DNA of 64,000 nucleotides from Azadirachta indica (taxonomy: Eukaryota > Streptophyta > Magnoliopsida > Sapindales > Meliaceae), in the NCBI GenBank assembly GCA_022749755.1, contig CM040443.1, forward strand, positions 14,957,744 through 15,021,743, written 5' to 3'. Both the position numbers and the translations under genes were made by a program. Under the pieces are notes generated by a model. That model ran no database searches. It had not been told where the DNA came from and saw nothing but the letters and a program-made list of their open reading frames with translations. The first letter of the stretch is position 1, and the number at the start of each line of letters is the position of its first letter. Positions 36,101 to 46,969 of the stretch are shown piece after piece.

Positions 36101-39100
36101 TTGGGAGAATATAATGTTAATTGCATATTATGCCATTAATTGCACAACTACTAGCAGAATCGGTACATTTTAGCATTCTTTATTAAGTCAAGGCGTGTTC
36201 CAGTTCTCAATATTTATTCGTTAAAGATCAATCCAAAACACATAAAAGATTTGGTCACCTTGTAGAGTTGTCATATGCCCAAAAAATAACTTTTGCCAAC
36301 CGAAGGAAGTCATGCTGTGTTCTGACACCAACCAAGAAACTAGCCAATAAGACAACCCTTTTGACCAGGCCAATAGATAATAAAGCAAATTATCATAGGG
36401 GCACAGTTACAACCCACCAAAAGAGTCAACTATAGGCTTCCACGATAAATATCAAACATGAAGGCAAGAGCCCCATAATGCCTATCAGGCTATTATTAAT
36501 TTTGAAAAAAGAAAAAAGAAAAAAAAAAAAGAGTAGTTGTAAAACACAACTTGTCGACTTAGCCCAACAAGAGAACTTTATGGTTACAAACTTTTTCCAA
36601 TATATTCTTATACAACTCCAAAATTCCTATTCAAGTGTAATCAATTTGCCATATGTGAAGTAAGATCCACCATGAAGTTACAGCACCTTCATGGAAGCAG
36701 AAAAATCTATCTCAAGAAATCACTGTGGGGGAAAGTGACACAAGTAGTAGGTTTCATGGTGAGAACTCATTTGACGAATAATTTAAACTTCATATATGCC
36801 GACTTTAATTTCTTCTAGTTCCTATTCATAACACAAACAGTAAACAAAATCAAGGATCATAGCTCTAATATACTTTCAAGTAGTACACTGTCCAGAGAGT
36901 GTTAAGCAGTTCCAAAAAAGGTAAATGGTCTAACATTTTCGAATTCTTCTCTTTGAAGAAGCACCCTAAATTTTATTTATATTAAACATGAATTGCGTGA
37001 GTTAAGTTTCATAACTATTCAATAAACCATCATGCTATCAGTACTTGTACAACCAATACTTCATGGCTGCTTTTGCATAACATTTGACACACTAGACAGA
37101 GTTTTTAAAAAAAAAAAAAAAAAACGAAGCAGCAGAATGAAATCAAGCACATCACCAATAGAATTTACCTGAAAAGTTTTCCATTGATACTTCAGAAGTT
37201 AATGAAATGAAGTACTAGATGTTTGTGATAGCATAAGAAGAAATAAATTAATTAATTAAAATACATAGTGTGCAATGGATTGTTAATAAACAAAGATAGG
37301 TTTTAATTATTTATACCTCCCCCTTAAAGCCAGCAGGTTTGTCATAAGTCGATTCTCCTGTTACAGCATTATAATAGTAGACAATCCCTGTGTCCGTCTT
37401 GTGGGCTGTCCAGGCATCCAATTGTTCACTGACAGTATCTCTAACCTTTGAGTTAACATCTTGTACATGTTCCCTTTTATCTGCAAAACTCAAGAAAATT
37501 GATGAGGCCAATATCAATTCCAGGTTCAATTCATAAAGAATAAAAGCTCTTACAGTGCTAGTTGATCAGTAATCTATCATAAACCCTAAGCATACCAATT
37601 AGTGAAGCAGATAATTCCGTCTGCACCCCAGAAGATGTGGGAGTTGCAGCAGCAATTCCCTCAGAAGAAACACCAGGAGTTTGAGAATCAGCTGATGAAA
37701 CAGAAGGATGAGGCATGCCTTGTGCTGGCAAAGAAAAAGGAGCAGGATAAACAGCAGGATATGGCAGAAATGGCGGCCTAGTCATGACACCCATCTGAGG
37801 TGGTGGCAACCATTGTCCCTGTGAAGAGCCACCCATAGCAGGTAATGATGTATAGGGAGGGTATATTTGAGGCTGAAGAGCTGAACCCGAATTTGGTAGG
37901 GCAGAAGCAGTTGGCACACTGGGCCTCAATAACACAGAAGAGTTAGAATCCACAACTGTAGATGAAGAATCCTTTGTTGCAGGCATCATTAATCCGGGAG
38001 GGCCTGGTGTCCCCGGAGCTACAAACAATCCAGGACGCATCGGAAATGATGGGATACTAGGCATCCATGACGCTGTTGCGCCAACTTTAGCAGTTGAAGA
38101 CACAGGCACCGTAGAATCTGAAGAAGTATTAACAGACAATGGAATAGACTGAGAATTAGTTGATGCAGATGATGCAAGACCAGCTTGCGCTATGGCATCA
38201 AGTTTATCCTGCAAATCAGCATAGAAAATTAAATGTCAGCTTCCATTCCATTCATTGATAAGGTTTAATTAATCATGATCCAACGTCATAATGTATATTC
38301 TAGAAAAACCACTCCCTTGATAAACTATATGCCAGGCAATCATATCTTCCAGGGAGATCTCCAAGAATGAAAATGTTCCAGAAAATTCAAAAGCTAGAAA
38401 GAAAGGCTAATATACATCAGTGTCATCTTTCAATTGCAATGTAATGCATTTTGAAAATATAACCAAAAACTTGCACAAGCAGTGAGAAGCTTTCACGGAG
38501 ATGTTTGAGAATGCATATGTTCCAAAAATTCAACAGCTAAATAGAAAGGCTACAACAAATCAGAGTGTCATTCTTCAATTAGCCAATAAAAGAGGATATA
38601 ATTGCTAGGAATTTAACTAAAAATATAGCTCCACGTAGAACAGAGTGAAGACAAAATGATGCATGTAGCTAATTCAACAAGGTCATGAAGCAGTCAAAAA
38701 ACTGCACAAACATGTCCTTAGCCTTGATTCATACAAATAGGAAAATCATCAAGGATGTGAATAATTCTATAAACTTTGCAAGTTTTATTTTCCCCAGCAT
38801 GTGACCATGTAACCTGGTGCACTAGGCTGGAAATAGATGGAGAACACAACGACTCCAATGAGGTGTAACATTACAGTCACTTGATGCCATAAATAAATAA
38901 ACTACTGTTGTGGACTCATTTCATAGTCATAAAACAACAAGAGCCTCTAACCTGTCTGAAAATTGAGTCCCAGACAAATATCTTCAAGTCCTTAGAAAAA
39001 GGCAGCAAAAAGGAAGAAATACAGCAGAAAAAATTTAAAAGGAAAAAGTTTTAAGCAAAGCATATCAATGCTTCATAACAATAGTTATGCCAGGATCTTT

Positions 39101-39926
39101 CAAACAAATGGAGAAATATAACTCATCCATTAAAGGCTTCAATTAGGACATACAAACAGCAGATAAATGTGAAACATCTTGTAGTCGTGATCAAAAAGTC
39201 TATTCAACAAAATATCCTTTCTAGACCATATGGAAGAACATACAATTACATATGATAATTGTCATATCCTCATATAAACATTCACCATAGAAAATTCAGA
39301 TAATTCCACTAGAGGTCATAACCAGGAAGAATAGACACAAATAAAATAAAATAAAAAACATGGTGGTCTACTCAGGAATCAAATCTCACCGTATTAGATT
39401 GGAACTTCTGGTTAGCAGAGAAACCGAGTGTTTGTGACATGTACGAAAAAGAGGAACCAGCAGAAGAAGCCGAGGCAGGAAATTCCATGCCCGCAGGTGA
39501 TACCAATTGATTTGAGTTACTAACCTGCATTTCAGAAAATATAAATAAAACATATATTAATTGATTAAGATTAGAGATATAATCATCCAAAAGATGCAAA
39601 AAATGAGATAAATTGGCACTGACTGAAGATGCTGAATGCTGAGAGCCTCCAGCAACTGTGTTGGAGTTTGGAAGCACATTGTAAGAGAATGACGATGCTG
39701 GAAGAACATAGCCAGGAGCATTCACAGATTTTCCTTGAGAAGATTCATTCATTGCATCAGTTGTACTGCCAGTGGAAGCCTTTGATACAAGCGTACCTGA
39801 ATCTGAAGCAGAGGTAACAATTGTAGCAAAAGAGCCTGCCGATGGTCTTCCAGCAGGCAGCCCAGAAATAGATGCATTAGATGTCGATGGCTGCACTTCG
39901 TGTGGTAACCAAGCTGGTGATGTCAT
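18185..39926 (-). CDS. PRP40C: Pre-mRNA-processing protein 40C (WW and FF domains)
   Basis: Nuclear splicing/transcription-coupling factor of the PRP40/TCERG1 (CA150) family. Known members bind proline-rich partners through WW domains and phosphorylated RNA polymerase II tail or splicing factors through FF domains. Coding exons, in transcript order: 39926-39624, 39524-39390, 38208-37596, 37480-37317, 34327-34290, 32700-32622, 30012-29545, 29213-29130, 27766-27626, 27416-27310, 24663-24540, 23774-23631, 21589-21443, 19411-19289, 18505-18185. All junctions are GT..AG and phases agree, giving 996 residues with no internal stop. Residues 1-350 are Ser/Pro/Gly-rich and disordered in look. WW1 is about 371-403 ([18 protein letters not shown]), WW2 about 421-452 ([21 protein letters not shown]). 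Five FF modules lie at about 590-628, 661-711, 730-787, 832-890 and 892-960, linked by Lys/Glu-rich helices. The tail is Arg/Ser-rich and ends NHDRP. The ATG is the first after the acceptor at 39935. Family assignment is firm; the exact paralogue is inferred. Confidence 0.93.
22766..23023 (+). pseudogene. LINE reverse-transcriptase fragment in a PRP40C intron
   Basis: The open stretch reads [20 protein letters not shown], then [20 protein letters not shown]. This matches the conserved GPWK....VGNG..I.FW.D.W.G..PL segment that follows the RT domain in plant LINEs. It is antisense to PRP40C and lies in the intron between exons 23774-23631 and 21589-21443. Only this short part is recognisable, so it is an old fragment. 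Confidence 0.6.
24933..25141 (-). repeat. 3' LTR of the TRIM-like element
   Basis: About 209 bp. It shares long blocks with 25647-25857, for example ACTAAAATAATAAAGCAA and AAACCTAGTGAAACTAAAT. Confidence 0.85.
25647..25857 (-). repeat. 5' LTR of the TRIM-like element
   Basis: About 211 bp, with the tRNA primer-site-like sequence directly adjoining at its 3' side on the minus strand (25646 downward). Confidence 0.85.
32940..33920 (-). pseudogene. LINE 3'-end relics in a PRP40C intron, two modules
   Basis: On the minus strand two related modules appear. One around 33920-33560 reads VICKSDEE, then LALSWMI, a stop, and [12 protein letters not shown], then [15 protein letters not shown]. The other around 33132-32940 reads [14 protein letters not shown], then [18 protein letters not shown]. 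The IW.ERN.R.F and W....F...W patterns belong to the C-terminal tail following zf-RVT in plant LINE ORF2. Both carry stops and frameshifts. They lie in the 1.6-kb intron between the two WW exons. Confidence 0.6.
34468..34512. repeat. TA / ATAG microsatellite
   Basis: About eleven TA repeats followed by ATAGATAT units, in an intron of PRP40C. Confidence 0.9.
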
Positions 39927-41083
39927 TATTTGATCTGCATAAGATGATATTTAAACTTAAGTCCCAAAAGGTATTATTAGTAAGTTACCATGGGTTATGC
40001 AATAGCATTGACCAAGGAAGAGAAATTCAGGAGCCCTACTTAATATATTATCCTTAAGCACGTCCAAATTCATCTACATCATCAGAGGTGCAGCTAACCC
40101 TCTTTTTTTCTTTCTTTTCAAAACCCCCCCGAAAAAAACAAAAAGAGAGAACAAGAAATATGGAGAAAACAAAGTTCTATTCCAGTTTGGGTGTAAAATA
40201 ACCTGCTGAGCTAAGGTACATTGAATAGGCAGCCAATGCCATCCACTAATTGAGCACCAGGTAATAACATTTGTCTTTCACACATCAGAACCGCTGCTCT
40301 GGTAGTTAATTTGGGTAGAAATAATTTCTTTGATTTTCTTGGTGCAACTTAATGTTTCCTACATTATTTTCAATTTGTGGAATTTGAAGTTAGTATTTGC
40401 TTAAATGAGTAGTATTAAACTAATTTTTCAAGCTCTGATATCCACCACAATAAAGCAAATTCGTAATTTAAAAGCATAAGAAATTGTTTAAAAACTAGGA
40501 ATAAAAAAAACAGTTCCCTTGATAGAACAATCCAGTACACCTCCCATCTTATATGTTCTATTGTTTCATCCGAAATCAGATTCAAATTATATAACAAATA
40601 TTATATTCGGATACAATAAAAATCTTTAAGAGCATTATACTACCCATCAGTTGCAAAATTTTCTTGAGGCAACACTCATTGCGTCTTCCATTATTCAGTT
40701 ATAGCTTTCCTACTTCTACTATTCAAAAAAATAATTCCGCTTGAAAATACAAATGAACACACTTAGCATTGAAAATCGAAAACAAATTTATTGTTTCAGT
40801 AGCAATTACTAATGGCATCCCGAAACTGATCCTAAACAGAGGGTTTTTCATTTTCTCAACCCAGGAAACTTCCGGTATCATGTAACAGTACAAACAAAAT
40901 TCAAGAATCATGCGAAAGAAAAACCCTAGAGCCTCGATTTTATACATTTTCACTAATTCTTTCCGAAAAAAGAACAAACGAATAAGTCTAGAATAGAGAA
41001 CTGTACAAGCAATATAGAAGTAAAGAAAAAGGTCACAAATTTTCTCGGGAAACAAACAAGAAAGCATTAGAGAAGACACTAAC

Positions 41084-41175
41084 CAGACCGTAAGGGATCA
41101 ATGTAGTTGCTCTCCTTCTATGTAGCGGGAGAATTGTTAGTGTTTATCTCTGTCGCTTCAATGGAGAGAGAGAGC
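41084..41175 (-). other. PRP40C: Non-coding first exon and 5' UTR intron of PRP40C
   Basis: The stretch ends in a good donor (GGTCTG then GTTAGT, at 41083). It would join the acceptor just before 39934, leaving eight bases before the ATG. The 5' side carries a CTCTCTCTC pyrimidine run, common near plant start sites. The implied leader intron is about 1.15 kb (39935-41083). The transcription start is not fixed. Confidence 0.6.
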
Positions 41176-41220
41176 ATGAAATCTGAATGTTTTTTTTTAA
41201 TTTTCTCTAAAATCAAATTA

Positions 41221-42890
41221 ATTAATTACCCCTTGAGGATTTTTTATTTCGCATGAAACTGGACGAGTCTTAATCGACCACCCATGGATTTCAGGCAGTC
41301 TCGAACCCCGCTTTCCAATGGGAAATAACCATAAATGCCCTTGTTTCTTAATAAAAATTCAAAAATGCCCACCCACTTTTAACCGATTCGGACAAAATTA
41401 CCCATGCCCATCCTAAAACACATTGTTTTCTTCTTCATTTTCTTCAACCAACTAACCCAATCGAAACTCATAATATTACATTATTTGTATTAATTTTGAA
41501 TAAATCATTATAATAAATTATTATTAATTTTATTTATGAGCTCTATTTCAAGATAAATATATTTGATAGGGTTTCTTTTATACAATATTCTATCAATAGC
41601 CAACTTAAAAATACCGTTTCATTCTATTATGATCCCATTAGATCATCTCAAGGACGAAAAAAAAAAAATCATCCCCTTGAATTATTACTCCTATACCATA
41701 AAAACCATTTCCTTGAGCATCCTTCTAACAACCTTTCTTTCCTAACCCAATAGAGAAAAAATCAACATAATTTCAAACAGCTTTCCCAAAAACTCCACCA
41801 CATTTACAACAGATTTTATGGACAAATTTTGTTATCTTTACTATACTACATGATCACTTTGAGACAATAACAAGATTTCCATATACTCCATTAGCTTGAA
41901 AAGATGTGTTACTTTTGACATAAGTAGACCGTTGAACAATATTTTGATTTATGACTTGGACCAAAATTTGAAATAGCACATCAACAAAGATTGTTAGCAA
42001 TTGATCACACCAAAAGAAATATGATATTGATAATCTTTTTTTAATATTAACGTACAACTATCAATATGATATTGATAGATTTCTAATCAACACTTCTATA
42101 GATTATCTCTTTCTCATTAACTATTAGAAAGATCTAAAGTTTTGGAGTGAAATTCATCTTCCAAATCTTATTTGAAAAAAATCTATCATTAATTAGATAT
42201 GTTACTTTTGATGTATGTCTGACTAGATGCAGATTTAAATACACTACATACTTAACATTAGTCTCAAGCATAGGATTCTGATGAGCATTATATGCTAAAT
42301 AATTCCTATTAAATTAGCATGTTTATTAATATCTATTTAGAAGATACAGTCATGAACCTTGTGATCTATACTTCTTTTCTTAATAACCTTCTACATACCT
42401 TAAGTAATCTTTATTTGTTTTGCCTTTTTTAAGAGAAAAGATAGATATGAAAACAAAAAAAAAAAACAAAAACCAAACTTATTCTCCAGTGCTTATTTAT
42501 GCATTCATGTGAAACCCAATATCACTATTTGTCAAACCAAACACCTAAGCTATCTTTTGTACTGGATAAAGATCCAAATGTAATTGACAGGAAGCTCATA
42601 GGTTTATGGTTCGGATAATGACTACAAAATATTGGAATGTAAGGACATTAAAACACAAAACTTAATCTAAAGTAAAACTTGGATCCAACCCATGTGCATA
42701 AGGCTAGGTGCAGTGCTTGCAGAAGTTAAATGTAGGGTTACGTTGATGGTCAAGAATAAGGCTTGTAACTAGAAGTTACCGAGTCTAAGCCTTAATAGGA
42801 TGTTTATCATTTCTCATCCATAAAAATAAAATACATACAAGAGGAACATAGGGATCTCAAACATCATAAAATAAAAATATATCAAAATCT
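41221..42890. other. Upstream region of PRP40C with a single MULE-like end
   Basis: 41321-41425 starts GGAAATAACCATAAATGCCC and contains CGGACAAAATTACCCATGCC, both close to the inverted ends of the element at 14431-14967. It is a single end with no partner found nearby. The rest is AT-rich with no gene. The promoter of PRP40C must lie within the first part; no clear TATA box is seen. Confidence 0.45.
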
Positions 42891-42904
42891 GCTATCAAAG
42901 AACA

Positions 42905-43950
42905 ATACCTAATGCTTTTCCTTCCATCTTGAGAAAAATGATGTTCCTAGCAACTAGAACAAATGGTCCCTCATCTTATCATTTGTCACCAATAAACACT
43001 TACAACTAATAGCAGCATATAACCAATACTTGTAAATAAACATGTGAACAATAATTTAGCAGAAAACCATGTATGTCACAAATAATAGTCAAATAGCCAA
43101 ATTAAGTAAGGTTAAACAAGCTCTAATAGAACATAAACATGTATTAATGTGATAAATTATTATACTTGTCCCCAATTAATTAACAAAAGGAAATTTTGTT
43201 GATTTACTAATTTTTGGCCATAGAAGAGTAACTGGTGAATTGTGCAAATTAAGCAGAATGGATAGAAAAATGAAAAAAAAAGGCCTGATTTGGTATCATT
43301 AATCACCAAAGTGACTAACAGCAGCTTCACAACCACAACTAATAATTACTTTATAAAAGTTTTCACCTATAGACATCTTTACTTTTGTAAAGTCTAACAC
43401 AAGAATTATATGTGCTAAAAATTACTAAAAGATAAAAGAGGTTGATTTCAAAGCAGAGACTATAAAATTTGTAATAAATGTTTTTATTTCAAAACCTTTT
43501 GCACTTAAAAGTTTTAGGTCTGGACTTTACAAAAGTTTAGATGTTCACAAAAATACTATATATATATATAGGTCACACTCATTACATATACGATTAACCT
43601 ACTTAGAACCTGGCGGGTTAGTATAAGGAGCACCAGACTTTTTCCACATGTTTAACAACTTCTTGTTATTTGGATTCTGAGCAAGACTGCCGCTAACATG
43701 ACTTTTATGCAAAATAACTAGTGGCATTCTCTTTGATGGACTTATTTGACGTAATTGATTTACAATAGTATTTAGCTACAACCAAAAGAAGCCATCTTAT
43801 TAAATGGTTTGAAAATATTCGAACCTTACTCTATAATCATTGGCATCTCCTTTACCTGGTAAAAGCTAAAATTTTGTTGATTGATAAGACCCATATTGGC
43901 ACCATCTATAACCGCCTCAAATGGACCATGCCGATCCAGCTACTCCTGAA
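42905..43950 (-). pseudogene. Proteinaceous RNase P (PRORP) gene fragment, with introns
   Basis: Three exon pieces of a protein-only RNase P gene, which in plants processes tRNA 5' ends. Exon A, 43945-43856, reads LDRHGPFEAVIDGANMGLIN, the start of the NYN nuclease domain with its first catalytic Asp in DGAN. It ends at a proper GTAAAG donor. Exon B, 43775-43603, reads SPSKRMPLVILHKSHVSGSL, then NPNNKKLLNMWKKSGAPYTN, then PPGS, and ends at GTAGGT. Exon C, about 43033-42909, reads LYAAISCKCLLVTNDKMRDH, then TSFFSRWKEKH. Three in-frame TAG stops stand where Trp or Gln is expected. The Asp pair expected between exons B and C is missing. No PPR part was found. It is a genomic, not processed, copy. 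Confidence 0.8.
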
Positions 43951-44819
43951 TATGTTCAACCTCATAAATCAGTTAAGATGTCACTGAGGTTATTTTATAT
44001 ATAACTTTCCTGAAACATACAAAATCAACAAGTATTGGCCATTGACTACCAAAGTAACAGTATTAGAAGAAAAGACATAATAAGATACTGACTATACTAA
44101 TATGTTAAAGTAAAATTAAACAATCATTTTAATTGTTTGTAGCACAAAAATAAAATGTACTTAAGAAGTTGTATCAAATCACATCTCATTGTATACTTAG
44201 AAATTTGCCAAGTCAAACTTATAGACGTTGGAAGTCAGCTATTTGCAACTACCACCATTACTAAAGTAGCATATGAAATGATGCTATGAGAACAAGATCT
44301 CAGCTATTCATAATTAACTTGTTATTTTTCATATTTCATAACAATGATGGTGATAATGACATTGGCGAATCAAGTATGCGCATCCTTTCCATACCACCCT
44401 TTGATGAGGTGAGCCGGTTTGGTTGAAGGCATAAGAAAGGGTTGGCATTACAAAGCTTATAAACTAATCCTTTCTGATTGTGCAAACGAGTTAATGAAAA
44501 ACCAAGGCCATATACGGGGCAGCATATGAGATTCAACCTCGTGCACCTGTTCTACATAACCTGTATGCCAATTTACTATAATGACTAAGCACTCTGAGGG
44601 TGTCCATTGTACGTGAGAGCACCACACTAACTTTGGAGTGGACAAAGGGTGTGGCCGACCCTAGGTGATAGCTTAAGAACATTGTAAGTGACAACCTGTT
44701 CATAATTGAGTTTTATTATGTCTATTACTTTGCTTTGCATTAATTTGTTTTTCATTACTTTGTTTTATATTATTTTGTTTTACAAATAGGTAACACATAT
44801 TTGATGTACATTTTTTGGC

Positions 44820-45520
44820 ATAGCATATGAATGAGTATATAGACATGTTAGCGCACTGGCAGATGGTTCTTCGGGACTTAATGGCCCGAAACTGAACTGT
44901 TGGATGCCTACATCCATATGTAAATTTTGTGATTTTGTGAATGGTGATTTATATTTACTATTTCCATACTCATGACTTATCAAACCTTTATGCAAACGTT
45001 TATTTAAGTAACATGGGATGGTTACAAGAACGGAGATCTCACTAAGGACATTATATACCCATGATCAACTTGGAGTTTTACGTGTTGGGGAGGCAAAGTA
45101 GATTACATAGGGACTAGGGTCTTGTTGACACCATATACATTCTTGTTAATGTGCTCAATGATCACTGAGTGGCATGTGTTATTGATCTAAAAGGTTAGCG
45201 TATCACAGTATACAACTTTATACTAGGCGCTTATGGAGATGACGAGATGGCCTTCGCTATAAAGGCCTTATGTGCTCTACTTCCGCACTTACTACACCAA
45301 GCAAGATTTTACAAGTATCAAATCAATGTTGCCAAGCATCTGTCACCGTTTACTTACATTTGTCTAATGCATGGCGTCCTTATCAAGATCCCAAATTCAG
45401 AGATTCTGGGATTTTCATGTACATATTCATACAATATTTAGGATTAAGACGTATTTTTTATTTTGGATCGGAAGTTGGACCGTATATAAAGAAGAGAGTG
45501 CTAGTGGACTTGTAAAAGGG
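44820..45520 (+). pseudogene. Ulp1-type (C48) cysteine protease fragment, MULE-associated
   Basis: The plus strand encodes VDTIYILVNVLNDH, a stop in place of Trp, VACVIDLKG, then RITVYNFILGAYGDDEMAFA, then ALLPHLLHQARFY. This matches the C-terminal peptidase core of plant Ulp1-like proteins: VY.P.N...HW....IDL....I.VYDS, with His in NDH and the altered Asp position in VYN. An upstream MNEYIDMLAHWQMVLRDLMAR fits the preceding conserved segment. Such proteins are often carried by Kaonashi (KIUP) Mutator elements. Stops and the lost Asp make this inactive. Confidence 0.65.
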
Positions 45521-46969
45521 TAACTTATCATAGGGATTTTTTGTTGTATGTATTATTGACATTCAGTTGATTATTATCATTAATATTTGCATTGCATTTT
45601 GGTGTTACATATGCAATTGTCAAGTTGGTAAGTAAAAAACAAACAGAGCCAATTCAATCAAACACAATTCCAATAATGAATTATGAATTCATGGAATAAG
45701 GTGAATTAATTAAATGGGTTATTTTTAGTTTTATCCTCATATTTATTGACAATCTTTACAAGTAACCTAAAATTTTGAAAAGTCATCTATAATGCCCCTT
45801 TTAACAGCAAATTACCATTAAAGTTAACATTATCGAGGTTAGAAAAGTAATTCAATAATTGTTTGTAAAATAAAAGATATATTTAAAGGCAAATTTATAA
45901 TTGTACTATTTTTTATAAAAAATAAATTGCTTACATATTTTTATATTTTCTCTCTTATGTTCTCGCGGGATTTCTGCTTCTGTTTCCTCAATTCTTCAAA
46001 TCTCCAAACCTTCTTTCTTACAGCGATGGCAATGCAAGGTAAGCAATGGTGGCCTATAAATGAAATTGTGGCAAGATAGTGAACATAACTCACAATTTTT
46101 TTTTCCTCTTCGTTTCTTTTTATCTCTCCTATCCCTCTTCTCTTCAAACCTTCTTAATTGTGGGCTAGATTTATTGGTTTAATTATATGATTGTGAATTT
46201 TTTTAAATGAAAACTAATTTATCTTCGGGTCTTGTTGAAATTGAAATCTCAATTTGATTTTGGGTAATTAAAACCCTAATTTAATTGAGAAAAAACCTAA
46301 TTTTGATTGATTGAAGCATAATTTGTTTGGAAACAGGTTAAGGAATTGAAGTGATCAGGAATTGCAGTATAATTGTGTTTTGATTAATGATAGTGATAGA
46401 AATTTGGTAAAAAAGTTACTAAATTTTTTTTATTATTAGTAAGGAAAAAGGAAATTCAAAGTTGGAGCTGTTAAGGAATTGTAGCAAAATGTTTGATTTA
46501 GTAATGGAAATTTGGGCAAAAAATATTGATTTATTTAAATTGTTAGTGGGAAAAAAATTGAAAGTTGAAATAGATTGGTACAAGGAAGGATTGTGATTCT
46601 GTATGTAAAAAATTTTTGTGCAACGTTTAAGACAATTTGAAAATCAAATGGAAAGAATGAATTTTTTTTTTTTTTTTGTAATTATTGATTTTCTTTTAGG
46701 CGTAAAAATTGAATTTTAAGAGATTGGATGATGTTCCATAATATTTGCCAAAACCCCTATCCTTTCGCAGTTTTGCACAATACAACACACCAATTTAATT
46801 CACTTGGGTAGTCCAACACATGCTTAAGCTGTTAATATATAAACACATACTCTATAAATATCATTTCATAAACAATATCATTATCATGTCAACAAACCAA
46901 TGCCATTATGTATATTAAAGAATTTACAACCTTAACAAATAAAATTAATTGATATTTAAAGCATACAAC
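45521..46969. other. Spacer with a possible captured first exon
   Basis: AT-rich. At 45930-46035 a pyrimidine-rich leader leads to an ATG at about 46025 (GCGATGGCAATGCAAG), directly followed by a strong GTAAGC donor, which looks like the first exon of a plant gene encoding MAMQ. No second exon was found. 45720-45810 has a TTTTATCCTCATA block that could be a transposon end. Confidence 0.3.
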
